DNA of 64,000 bases from Halichondria panicea (lineage: Eukaryota > Porifera > Demospongiae > Suberitida > Halichondriidae), in the NCBI RefSeq assembly GCF_963675165.1, contig NC_087388.1, forward strand, positions 4,655,047 through 4,719,046, in the 5' to 3' direction. The notes under the pieces are model-generated. The model made no database searches. It was not told the DNA's origin and saw only the letters and a list, made by a program, of their open reading frames with translations. Numbering within the stretch: position 1 is the first letter of the stretch; each line of letters opens with the position of its first letter. Shown in pieces: positions 13,339 to 22,613 of the stretch. The position numbers and the translations under genes are program-made.

Positions 13339-16300
13339 AGGGTTAGTAATAGTGTTACACATTAAACAGCTATACATGTGTAATAAGTAAAAGCAAATTG
13401 AGATATTGAACATGCAACATTTGATAAGAGAAATTCGTATTTTTACGGATAGCAATTGGATCACAGAACTATGTAAAGTTATGGTTGTTACAAGAGTTGA
13501 TTTCAGTTGCCTCCTATCAAAATGCAAGACGTCCTAATACAATACTGTGACAACTTAAGCACAATTAAGTCATAATGAAGAGGAAGTATCTAGACTCACA
13601 CTGATCTTGTTGGAGTAGAGCGTGGAGATCCGCTGTCGTGTTCTGACAAACCCGACTAGAGGGGGAGGGGCACACCCCTCGTCACTCACAAGGTACTGTA
13701 GAGGGTGGGGGCATTCTAATATTCTAATATTCAGGAATGCCACGTGTTCAGTTACCATACTTTAACACACTGCTATAGACGTACCTAGAAATAATTAAGA
13801 TTAAAATGTCAGCAACCTACATGTGTGTGTATTCTATTCAATCCTCTATCTCAATTGAACACACAAATTTGCCTCTTTTACGTAATATGTATCAAAACTA
13901 GCTAGGCCTAAGATGTGGTTATATTTTGTTTGGTGTTGGTTAGAGCTATATCTACCACTGACCAGTGCGGACACATCCCTGTCTCTATGATAGGGACAAA
14001 GTGGTTGCCCCAATAGTACCAGCTATAGCTATAGCTACACTGAGCCACAGGTTACTAGTAGCTACAGACACTCACCCTTAGTTCGTACGGACAGTACTCC
14101 TCTCCCTTGAGTTGCTCAGCCAACGCTCTCGCTATCGTTAGAATGGAGCCCAAGGGAGCATTACAAGACAGGCTCATCGCAAACTACATGTTAAGGGGGA
14201 GGGGCAACGTAAAACCACATCAAGATATAAGTACACATGATCAGTTCCAGTCCACAGAGCATGGGTTCGAGCAAATAGCTTTTTGCATACGGTAATTGTT
14301 CGCATTCCAATACCATAATTATATACGTACGGCACACTTTATTCGGATATTATTAGTCTCGCAAATGGATGGAGCTGGTACACCGATTCTTACTTACTTG
14401 CATAAACGATTCAATTGTCTTGCACAAGAGGAGTTCTTGCTTGTAGTGTACAAGGATTGCCACGGCCATAAATAATTGGAAATGCTTCGTAAGATGATCA
14501 CACCAGATAATCTGTATAGGCACAACATCAAAACGGCACTCTCGCGTATATTAAAGATAACAGTATCCCAGTTTGTACTACTGAAGCTAGATACAGCTGC
14601 TTAATTTACACCCATCAACTTACCTCCCAGAGAGAGATGACATCTTCCATTGAAAACTCCCTTTTGAAGTTCAGCAAAACACCCCTGAAGGAAAACACAA
14701 ACAGAACTTAAACACTAAACGCACTCAGTTCATTCCTTTTTTAGATGTCGTAGCGAATTTGAGACTGCATGGTATTAATTCTAACGTAAAATAAGTATTT
14801 GAATCACAATACTAGACTTACCTGTAACAAAACATCCAGTCATCATCTCCATGGATACCATCTGTATAATACACAATTCATCATAATAAACAACACACTG
14901 AGATAACACAATGAACAGTTGATGAAGGCCTCACCGATGTGATTGTGCAGCTGTGTGTCGGCATAGTAACAGAGCCGAGCCACGGAAGAAAGAGGTTGAG
15001 AGAGAGTTAAATCAGAAAACACGTGAGTCTGCATGTGAACAGAAAGTTAAGAACAGAAACTTAAAATTCAATTCTTAAACATGTACCGAGTATATTATAA
15101 GCATTGAACGTGTGCATGGGTAGAGCTTTAATTTGGAATAATTCTTTTGTTTGTGTACCAAGAAATCCCATGTACATAGCCATTCATTCACGCCATTCAT
15201 TCACGCTTAAACAGAGGAACAGATTTCTTCATTAATTATTATTCTTCATATTCAAGTTAAACATTAAACCCACACTGAGCACACTGATGCGATCAAGCTA
15301 ACGTTAACGCACCATTCTCCTCATGACCTCTGCCAGACACCAGAACGCTTGATGCTCACAACCCAGCATCAGCAGCAGTGGTGACAGAAACTCGTTCATA
15401 CCTTGAACATAGCCTGAGGGGGAAATTATAAGGAAATGACAATCAGCCTCCTTGTACGAAAATACCGTCTACATAATAAAAAGCTGCAGAGTTTGATTTT
15501 GGCACCAATATATTAGAAAGATAAACTATTCGTCATTTTCTAAACGAGCTTCTAAGCTTAGATCCTGTTCTCTGAGTTATAATTATATCAAGGACGTATA
15601 AAGAGAAGAGGGCATATGCAACTATACAGTCTATCGTATTATAAACGAGCGGGGGCGTATGTCTAAAAATAGTAAACAAATTATTGCACGTGCGCACTTT
15701 ATACTCTAGACTAACTTTATTCCCTAGTGGGCGGTTGGCTAAATATAGCATATCCTGCTGACTCATCAATACTAATATGACGCATACACAGAATACATAC
15801 ACATTGTGAGTTGCATGCCCTCTTCTCTTTATACGCCCTTTGTTATTATACAGTACCTCTTCTCTTTATATGCCCTTTGTTATTATACAGTACCTCTTCT
15901 CTTTATACGCCCTTTGTTATTATACAGTACCTCTTCTCTTTATACGCCCTTTGTTATTATACAGTACCTCTTCTCTTTATACGCCCTTTGTTATTATACA
16001 GTACCTCTTCTCTTTATACGCCCTTTGTTATTATACAGTACCTCTTCTCTTTATACGCCCTTTGTTATTATACAGTACCTCTTCTCTTTATACGCCCTTT
16101 GTTATTATATACAGTACAAATGTCACTATCACACACAGCTAATGTAGTACATGCAACCATGGCAACCATGGCACCTCTACGATTGGTTACGTACCAAGGT
16201 CAATGTTGTAGACACAGAAGGTGGTGAGCACTCTGTTGAGAATGCTAATGTTCTCAGTGGCCTCTGGTCCGCTTCCTTTAAAGGAGGCGTGGCTTCTATC

Positions 16301-16713
16301 AGTACGCACACAGTCCTTGCCTAGTGTGCACAAGATAAGACACGATATAATTACCATTTCAAAACATGGAATGTGGGAAAAAGGGAATTTGGGGGTTCAA
16401 GTACAGCATCAGAAGGAGCTCAATTACAGGTCATTGAGATTAGTAAAACGTCTAAAACACAAGACTTAGAAAAAGCATTCAATTATAGGGGGCATTCATT
16501 AATTGTATACGTATATAGCAACCAACCTATGACTCTGATGTAATCTGCGACACCATCGGGAATAACCCCACACTGCCAGGTGTCCACTAGCCGTTGGTAC
16601 TCCAGTCTGTGTGTGTGTGTGTGGGGGGGGAATCGTGTGTGCATGTGTGCGTGTGCACGCGCGTGTGTGTGTGTGTGTGGGGGGGAATTGTGTGTGCATG
16701 TGTGCGTGTGCGC

Positions 16714-16748
<35 letters not shown>

Positions 16749-17587
16749 TGTGATGGCCGATATACTATACGTCTGGGAGGTCACCACACCTCCAGCTAGT
16801 AGTGGGTGTTAACCGTTTGCAACTAAAGACTTATTTGGGAGCATATCAAGGAGCTTCATGCAGTCATCACATAGTAACTGTATATATAACAACCTCTGAC
16901 CATTAGGAACATAACAAGCCTCTTAGCTGAGCTGGTTCAAGAGACTGTACATACATTAATCACCATTGCACTGGCTGTTTATTACCTCTTATCTGTGTCT
17001 ATCTGTTCCCTCTCTTCTCTTGTTGACAGGAATGGATAATAGGCAAGCAGAAACTTCCACACTCGACCTCTAACCTCAGGGCAAATGCCCTGGGGGGGGG
17101 GGGAGGAACATTGAATGGGTACCAGTATAACAAGAGGAATTTCAGTGACATATCTCAGGGGTAACAGTGCAACGTTAACATAATACAGTTGAACCAATGG
17201 TTCTGAGCAGTAAAATGAGCTCAACTGGACCTCTAGATTTCCAGGCCTGATAATCACGCATAATAGTCTAGTCTACCTCATGGAAGGTCCACTTTCTGAC
17301 GGAGTATTCATCGAGAACTTTGCCACTGGAATCCTGGAATAAGGCCCATACTGAGCCTGTGATCTTCTGCATGTCAATCACCAGGGGCATGATTGGTCTT
17401 GAAGACACGTACGTACCTATAGAGCTCCACCTAATACTACTAGTCTGTTCAGCCTTGTATCGTACATAGATTCTAGACACAGATAATGAAGACAAAGATC
17501 CCTCCTCCATGAGGTACCAACCACTCCCCCACCTTTTGTTGCTCTTGGCGCATGCGTACAACAAACCACGTGGAGCAGTTGTCACAT
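12388..17587 (-). CDS. TBC-domain RabGAP, twelve exons recognised (5' end missing)
   Basis: Exons: 17587-17277, 17089-16986, 16606-16527, 16320-16195, 15413-15313, 15028-14935, 14861-14822, 14684-14624, 14511-14398, 14183-14076, 13695-13600, 13269-12388. All phases agree, giving 704 residues. The TBC domain starts at [15 protein letters not shown] in exon 2 of this list. It has the arginine finger [10 protein letters not shown] and the glutamine finger GYVQGMN, then FWCLAEV, WMFCY, NFKREFS and WEIIWCDHL, so both catalytic fingers are present. TBC proteins accelerate GTP hydrolysis by Rab GTPases on membranes. The N-terminal exon is unlike any family I can name. The last exon is a Ser/Thr/Pro/Asn-rich tail of about 290 residues. 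The WKFLL and GYVQGM signatures fit the TBC1D15/16/17/25 group; the exact orthologue is not assigned. An initiating exon must lie upstream, near the divergent snoRNA host gene. Confidence 0.88.
13275..13335. repeat. (TG)n microsatellite
   Basis: About 30 TG units. Read on the minus strand this forms the acceptor tract of the last TBC exon, which ends CTTACAG. Confidence 0.95.
15818..16117. repeat. 37-bp tandem satellite, eight copies
   Basis: Units start at 15819, 15856, 15893, 15930, 15967, 16004, 16041 and 16078. They are nearly identical, with the core CTCTTCTCTTTATACGCCC. There are no spacers between units. It lies in the TBC intron between the RTDR exon and the GYVQGM exon. A related inverted segment lies at about 15593-15627, and a further one at 37787-37817, so the satellite appears to be grown from the end of a dispersed element. 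Confidence 0.95.
16606..16745. repeat. (TG)n/G-rich compound microsatellite
   Basis: Imperfectly duplicated units of TG repeat and a G-run, abutting the acceptor of a TBC exon at 16606. Open frames across it in all directions are repeat artefacts. Confidence 0.9.
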
Positions 17588-17780
17588 CTCACAGCTGCAA
17601 CTGAAGCAGAAGGTAGTGAGTCTCTATCCAGGTAAATCAGCTACTCTTGTGTGTTTGTGTTGTTTGTTACTTCATTCTCTACTCTCTTTTACAGGCCGTG
17701 AAGATGCTGTGAGCAATCCAGAATCCTTTGGTTGAATGTGCTGCAAAAAGGTATAATGTGCATTGCTTGTTGTACTTGTC

Positions 17781-17857
17781 TCTTTGATCATATTGGTTTG
17801 ATTGGAATTACCGTCTGATCTACTGTGCTTACCACTGGCATCTGAACTAAGGGAATT
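17781..17857 (+). pseudogene. C/D-box snoRNA copy 1, decayed
   Basis: Aligned to the other five copies it has a broken C box (TGATCAT instead of TGATGAT), a broken D box (CTAA instead of CTGA) and changes in the second guide. The first guide (TTGGAATTACCGT) and the D' box remain intact. Probably not processed as a snoRNP. Confidence 0.65.
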
Positions 17858-17997
17858 TAGAATGTCATAGGATCTTTTAAACAAACAGCTTTCGTTTTAA
17901 GTTGTAGACAATGCCGCCCGCATTTATGCTGATCTTTTTGCTCTTAGGCTGTGATGTGAAAATGTTGTAATAGAAAATTATTACATTGTGTTTTTTG

Positions 17998-18070
17998 TTC
18001 CCTTTGATGATACTGGTTTATTGGAATTACCGTCTGATTAGCCGTGATTACCACTGGCACCAGAACTGAG
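17998..18070 (+). ncRNA. C/D-box snoRNA copy 2
   Basis: C box TGATGAT at 18005-18011 and D box CTGA at 18066-18069, with an internal D' CTGA after ACCGT. The element before D' (TTGGAATTACCGT) and the element before D (CTGGCACCAGA) are both complementary to the 18S rRNA 530-loop region. C/D RNAs guide 2'-O-methylation by fibrillarin in the nucleolus. The closing stem is short in this copy. Confidence 0.85.
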
Positions 18071-18314
18071 GATCTAGGAATATTTTACCGTCAATATTGA
18101 AAGCTGTAATGTAATTCTTGTTTCTCTTTACCTTTATCTGTTTGTACATCTGTAGGTACTGCCTTCCACCTTAATCAAAGACGGGGAAGACGAACCAAAA
18201 ATGTGTGGAAAAGTTTGGAAGAGAAATTGGTAAATTCGAGTATCTAGCTGTACTAGTAATACTGTCAACAATTGTAAGAAGTTTAGAAAAATGATGCTTG
18301 ATAGACCTGTTTCT

Positions 18315-18447
18315 AGCCTGCTTGCCACAGAGCACTGACAGTCCGTACAGTGACCCTATCCAGAGCGGGCTCATAGTAACAATCATTGATGGACCACAAT
18401 AGGAAACTGGTTACCTTCACTACAATAGGTTTTCAGTGTCGACAAGT
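18315..18447 (+). ncRNA. H/ACA-box snoRNA copy A
   Basis: 133 nt. The 5' hairpin is closed by AGCCTGCT pairing with AGCGGGCT, with an inner CACTG/CAGTG stem. An H box ATAGTA follows. The 3' hairpin is closed by CATTGA/TCAGTG, and ACA stands three bases from the inferred 3' end. This is the hairpin-hinge-hairpin-tail structure of pseudouridylation guides. Target not determined. Differs from the other two copies at a few positions (GTCCGTAC against GTCTGTGC). Confidence 0.85.
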
Positions 18448-18803
18448 GGACACACCTTTTGAATGCTGTACACTGTAATTATAATATAAGTATACCTTCT
18501 TGTATTCTCCTCCGTTTCAGAATCTTTGCAACACACCGTCAGTTAGTTAATTAGAGCGTTATACAATCCTCAAATGGAATATGTGTACTCACTGTGGTCT
18601 GGTTTACTACAATAATTGGGAGCATTTCCCATAAATACTGTGTAAGGAACTCGTAATGCTCAACATGTGTTGCTAACTCTATACATGCATGCACAGTATC
18701 ACTTTTTATGATTATTTATATTTTGGTAATCTAGATTGTGGAGATACTGCAAGCAACACTGAATTTGGTAAGTATTGATTGTGTGTGCATTATGTATATA
18801 ATT

Positions 18804-18882
18804 TTTCCCGTTGATGATACTGGTTTATTGGAATTACCGTCTGATTAGCCGTGATTACCACTGGCACCAGAACTGAGGGAAT
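18804..18882 (+). ncRNA. C/D-box snoRNA copy 3
   Basis: C box at 18812-18818 and D box at 18873-18876. Guides are identical to copy 2. Confidence 0.88.
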
Positions 18883-19071
18883 TTAGTTGAATGGTTATTT
18901 GCACTTCTCATGCAAGCTTTTATTACTATAATATTTCATTTTGAATACGTATAGGAAGATATCCCATCAAGCCTGCTCGCCATGTTATAGGTGTGGAGAT
19001 GCTGAGCAAAATGGAATAATTATGGCGAGTATCATAATTTATGAATGTACGTATAATTATACTGTTAATTT

Positions 19072-19148
19072 TTCCCTTTGATGATACTGGTTTATTGGAA
19101 TTACCGTCTGATTAGCCGTGATTACCACTGGCACCAGAACTGAGGGAA
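19072..19148 (+). ncRNA. C/D-box snoRNA copy 4
   Basis: C box 19079-19085, D box 19140-19143. The terminal stem TTCCCT/AGGGAA is clear. Guides identical to copy 2. Confidence 0.9.
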
Positions 19149-19302
19149 TATGGATATGTCTTGGTTAAAATATCTTCTAATTAAGAGCATGCACATGTTG
19201 ATATTACTTTTATCTTGATGTCGTTATATACATACAGTACAGGTGTTGGGAATTGAAAAATGCTCAAGAAATTTGTTGTTAAAAGGTGGGAGAAGTGTGT
19301 TT

Positions 19303-19383
19303 TGTTCCCATTGATGATACTGGTTAGTTTGGAATTACCGTCTGATTAATCGTGATTACCACTGGCACCAGAACTGAGGAAAC
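19303..19383 (+). ncRNA. C/D-box snoRNA copy 5
   Basis: C box 19312-19318, D box 19374-19377. It differs only in the spacer before guide 1 (TTAGTTTGG) and in one or two bases between D' and C'. Both guides intact. Confidence 0.88.
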
Positions 19384-19622
19384 TGATGTATTGTTGTATA
19401 TATTTGTGATAGTTGAGCATTCCGTTATGAACGCACTTTTCAAATGTTTTTGCTTGTATGGCAATTAACTGTTTTTGTTTTTCTGGTTCCCATAGGAAAT
19501 TGTGCTGGGCTGTGATGCACGAATGCACTGAAGATGAAGTACGAGTTAATAAACAGGTACTGTGTAAATGTCAGTACTGTATTATAATGTAGACACCCCT
19601 ACTTTAAAAAGAGTGTCGTCCT

Positions 19623-19755
19623 AGCCTGCTTGCCACAGAGCACTGACAGTCTGTGCAGTGACCCTATCCAGAGCGGGCTCATAGTAACAATCATTGATGG
19701 ACCACAATAGGAAACTGGTTACCTTCACTACAATAGGTTTTCAGTGTCGACAAGT
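19623..19755 (+). ncRNA. H/ACA-box snoRNA copy B
   Basis: 133 nt, with the same closing stems, H box ATAGTA and terminal ACA as copy A. Sequence identical to copy C over most of its length. Confidence 0.88.
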
Positions 19756-20039
19756 GGGCACATACGTGTTGTTATTGGTTTATGCGTACTGGACTAACAA
19801 TTACACTATCACAATTTTATGTATAATTATTTCAGGAAGAAGAGTGCAAAACTTGACCCACTGGACATGGCAGAGGGTGGGTGCTGTACCTCATTCAAAA
19901 AGAAAACTCTAGCGTTGATCTATAATTGGACTAGTAGACTATTGTCAAGAGCTTGAGGGCGACCAGGGACTGGCTCTATAATGATGACGAAGACTGCATG
20001 CATCACGTTTTTATAGCTGGTGAGAATGTTTTTGTTCTA

Positions 20040-20152
20040 GATTAAGCTCTGAGCCGATGAAGAAAAGATATAGGAATTGCCGTGTGATGCCTATGAAGGC
20101 GTGTGAACACAGTGATCAATCAGAGGCATTGTCAATGAGTGATTATGATGTT
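20040..20152 (+). ncRNA. Conserved intronic block, copy 1: RNA of unresolved class
   Basis: About 110 nt, almost identical to the block at 20980-21090, in a host intron. CTCTGAG at 20047 can pair with TCAGAG at 20120-20125. Inside are the short stems ATAGG/CCTAT and GCCT/AGGC. GATGA near the 5' end is C-box-like, but no correctly placed D box is seen, and no clear H/ACA layout is present. Conservation and position suggest a third processed RNA. Confidence 0.55.
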
Positions 20153-20280
20153 TGCTTGCAGGTGTTATCTTCGTTAGTTTCTAACTTCCTACTTTTCTTT
20201 TGCTGCAGGTTTAATTGACTTGTGTACAGAATGCTATAAAGACACATGGCGAAATTAAAATGTGAGTAAAAATAGTGTTA

Positions 20281-20361
20281 ATTCCCTTTGATGATACTGG
20301 TTTGTTTGGAATTACCGTCTGATTAGCCGTGATTACCACTGGCACCAGAACTGAGGGAATT
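20281..20361 (+). ncRNA. C/D-box snoRNA copy 6
   Basis: C box 20289-20295, D box 20351-20354, terminal stem ATTCCCT/AGGGAAT. Guides identical to copy 2. Confidence 0.9.
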
Positions 20362-20678
20362 TTATTTGATTGCTGTATGGTAGAGCATTCATTGGAACAC
20401 ATTTTGCACTATTCAATTGACTGTTCTTATTTCTTGACTACCGTAGCTCTCTGTGGTATTGTTCTAGCTGGGCAGCGTGTGCGAACTTGTACTGAAATCT
20501 GGAGGAAAGGTGAACTAACAGGTACAGTTTCATGTATGTTGTGAAGGTAAACAGATTTTGTGTATTAAGTTTCATGTCCGCCTAAGGGGTTATATAAATG
20601 TTGATCCCGTACTCTTAAGATTGAAAGTGTATAAGCTAGCCCTTACTTAAAATATTCCTTCCTGGTTGACATATTTCT

Positions 20679-20811
20679 AGCCTGCTTGCCACAGAGCACT
20701 GACAGTCTGTGCAGTGACCCTATCCAGAGCGGGCTCATAGTAACAATCATTGATGGACCACAATAGGAAACTGGTTACCTTCACTACAATAGGTTTTCAG
20801 TGTCGACAAGT
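20679..20811 (+). ncRNA. H/ACA-box snoRNA copy C
   Basis: 133 nt, essentially identical to copy B, ending in GTCGACAAGT with ACA three bases from the inferred end. Confidence 0.88.
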
Positions 20812-20979
20812 GGGCACATACGTGTTGCTGGTTTTACGAGTACTTGATTACAATTCCTACAATTGACAATATATATATTTCAGAAGGATGAACTTCTACA
20901 CTGGACATGCACGGCGCCGATCCTATGTCAACGAGCTCGAGGACGGCCATAGTTGGTGAGAATGCTTTTGTTTTAATCA

Positions 20980-21090
20980 TTAAGATCTGAGCCGATGAAG
21001 AAAAGATATAGGAATTGCCGTGTGATGCCTATGAAGGCGTGTGAACACAGTGATCAATCAGAGGCATTGTCAATGAGTGATTATGATGTT
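20980..21090 (+). ncRNA. Conserved intronic block, copy 2: RNA of unresolved class
   Basis: Second copy of the block at 20040-20152, closed by TCTGA (20986) and TCAGA (21058-21062). Together with copies B and C of the H/ACA RNA it shows that an H/ACA-plus-block unit was duplicated as a whole. Confidence 0.55.
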
Positions 21091-21442
21091 TTGCTTGTGT
21101 TTCTACTGGCTTTTTAAATCCTACTTTCTTTTTTGCTGCAGGTTTGGCTGGTTGATTTCTACCTGACAGCACCTATTAAAGATTTCGACATAATTATGCT
21201 ACTGTCATTTTCGCTGGCTGTGCAGAATTCTATGAACTGTTATGAACTGTATAAGCCCCAATTGTGTTAATGTGTAACTTATTAATGTCTTGTTTGTGTC
21301 TGTCTGTCTGTCAATAATAATTTTGCTATTTTCAAAGATGTTCGTTGGGCATGCCTAGTTTATTTTCAACGAGCCCCGCCTTCGCTTCCTCTGATTAGAC
21401 ACACAAATTAATAATTATAGGAAGAGTGACCTTTCCAATAAG

Positions 21443-22411
21443 ATGTCCTCAGACACTCCCTGCATCCCTGTGCTAAACTTTGCCAACCCAGACCGAGATG
21501 CCAAAGTCAAGCTCCTTGTTGAAGCCATGGAGAAGGTTGGATTTGTCTATATGGACAATGTACCCGGCTACAGCTTGGAAATTGAAGAGAAACTGCTGCA
21601 GGCTACCAAGTGGTTCTTTGCCAAACCTTTAGAAGATAAACTCAGAGTTTCTTGCACAAATTGGAACAAAGACGCCAAAGGATATTACAGAGGGTATATT
21701 CCCATCAACGTCAAGGAAGGTCATTTGAGAGAGCAATACGAAATGGGAGAAGAGCTTCCCGAAGATGACCCAGACCGAAATTCTGCCAACTACTTGTATG
21801 AACCAACTCCTTTTCCTGATGGTGAGGAAGGCTACACTTATCGTGAGCTGATGATGTCTCACTATGCTGCTATGACCAACGCTGGAATAGAATTTCTAAG
21901 ACTCTTAGCAAAAGGGCTTGAAGTTGCTGAAGATTTCTTCGACAAAAAATTCTTGCCAAAAACACTCTCAAGTCTTCGTATCATGCACTACCCCACATAC
22001 GGTGACACTCCTCAGCCAACGTTTGTTTGTGAAGAGCATTTTGACACACCTTTTGTTACTATTCTTACAACGTTTGCATATTCTGGTCTCGAGATAAAGA
22101 ACAAAAATGACGAGTGGGTGAAAGTTGCTCCACGTCCTGGTTCTCTGGTGGTGAACATCGGAGATCTCCTGTCTAGAGTGTCGAGGAGAAGATTCAAAGC
22201 GACCTGGCATCGAGTTAGAGACACTGGTGGAGATCGTTACTCTATTCCTTTCTTTTTTGAGCCTCGAGCAGATGCACAATTTGAGTTTTCACATGAGGAC
22301 GACCTCGGGTGGATAACTTATGGATCATGGATGGTGAATCATATGAGAAGATTTAAGTATCAATTTGGTCATTTGCCAGAATACCCGTCAGATTTACCAA
22401 TGTTTGGTTAA
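21443..22411 (+). CDS. Isopenicillin-N-synthase-like 2OG-Fe(II) dioxygenase, paralogue 1 (322 aa, intronless)
   Basis: Single open frame from ATG to TAA. The N-terminal DIOX_N-type region (CIPVLNFANPDRDA, GFVYMDNVPGY) is followed by the catalytic jelly-roll. The iron ligands are H199 and D201 (EEHFDTPF) and H256 (ATWHRVRD). The 2-oxoglutarate-binding RxS is R265 and S267 (DRYSIPFF). Length is normal for the family. These enzymes oxidise small molecules with Fe(II) and usually 2-oxoglutarate; the substrate here is unknown. The next gene is a close paralogue 200 bp downstream on the same strand. Unlike most genes in the window it has no intron. Confidence 0.92.
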   Translation: MSSDTPCIPVLNFANPDRDAKVKLLVEAMEKVGFVYMDNVPGYSLEIEEKLLQATKWFFAKPLEDKLRVSCTNWNKDAKGYYRGYIPINVKEGHLREQYEMGEELPEDDPDRNSANYLYEPTPFPDGEEGYTYRELMMSHYAAMTNAGIEFLRLLAKGLEVAEDFFDKKFLPKTLSSLRIMHYPTYGDTPQPTFVCEEHFDTPFVTILTTFAYSGLEIKNKNDEWVKVAPRPGSLVVNIGDLLSRVSRRRFKATWHRVRDTGGDRYSIPFFFEPRADAQFEFSHEDDLGWITYGSWMVNHMRRFKYQFGHLPEYPSDLPMFG

Positions 22412-22613
22412 TTCTTGTATCATCTTATGACTATAATATAGCCATTTTTTATATGGAAGGTCACAATTGTCTCACATGCATGCACACATGTCTGTTTCAA
22501 TTATTGGATGTAGATCTGAACCTGAATGACCTTTAGTTTAAAGGTCATGACCATAAAAGATCTCATATTCCAAGAAACCCTCCTAGATCCTGATCTGACC
22601 TGACTCTACAGAA

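Larger units (their letters stand above)
17600..21260 (+). ncRNA. Multi-snoRNA host gene, apparently noncoding
   Basis: The region is built from repeated units. Each unit has a short exon-like block followed by an intron carrying a structured RNA. Acceptors of the type TTTTGCTGCAG and TTTTACAG and donors such as GTAAGT delimit the blocks. The exon-like blocks themselves are related (for example GAAGATGCTGTGAGCAA near 17700, GGAGATACTGCAAGCAA near 18741 and GGAGATGCTGAGCAA near 18994). They hold no conserved reading frame. This is the pattern of GAS5/UHG-type host genes, in which the intronic snoRNAs are the product. The 5' end probably lies just right of the divergent TBC gene, and the 3' end is somewhere after 21180. 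Exact exon limits and transcription start were not determined. Confidence 0.65.

Noticed and set aside
15818-16117. CRISPR-like regular repeat
   Set aside because: Units are directly adjacent with no unique spacers, and the context is an intron of an animal-type gene.
15806-16227. Three overlapping plus-strand open frames of 100-138 codons
   Set aside because: They follow the 37-bp satellite in three frames; a period not divisible by three makes all frames open.
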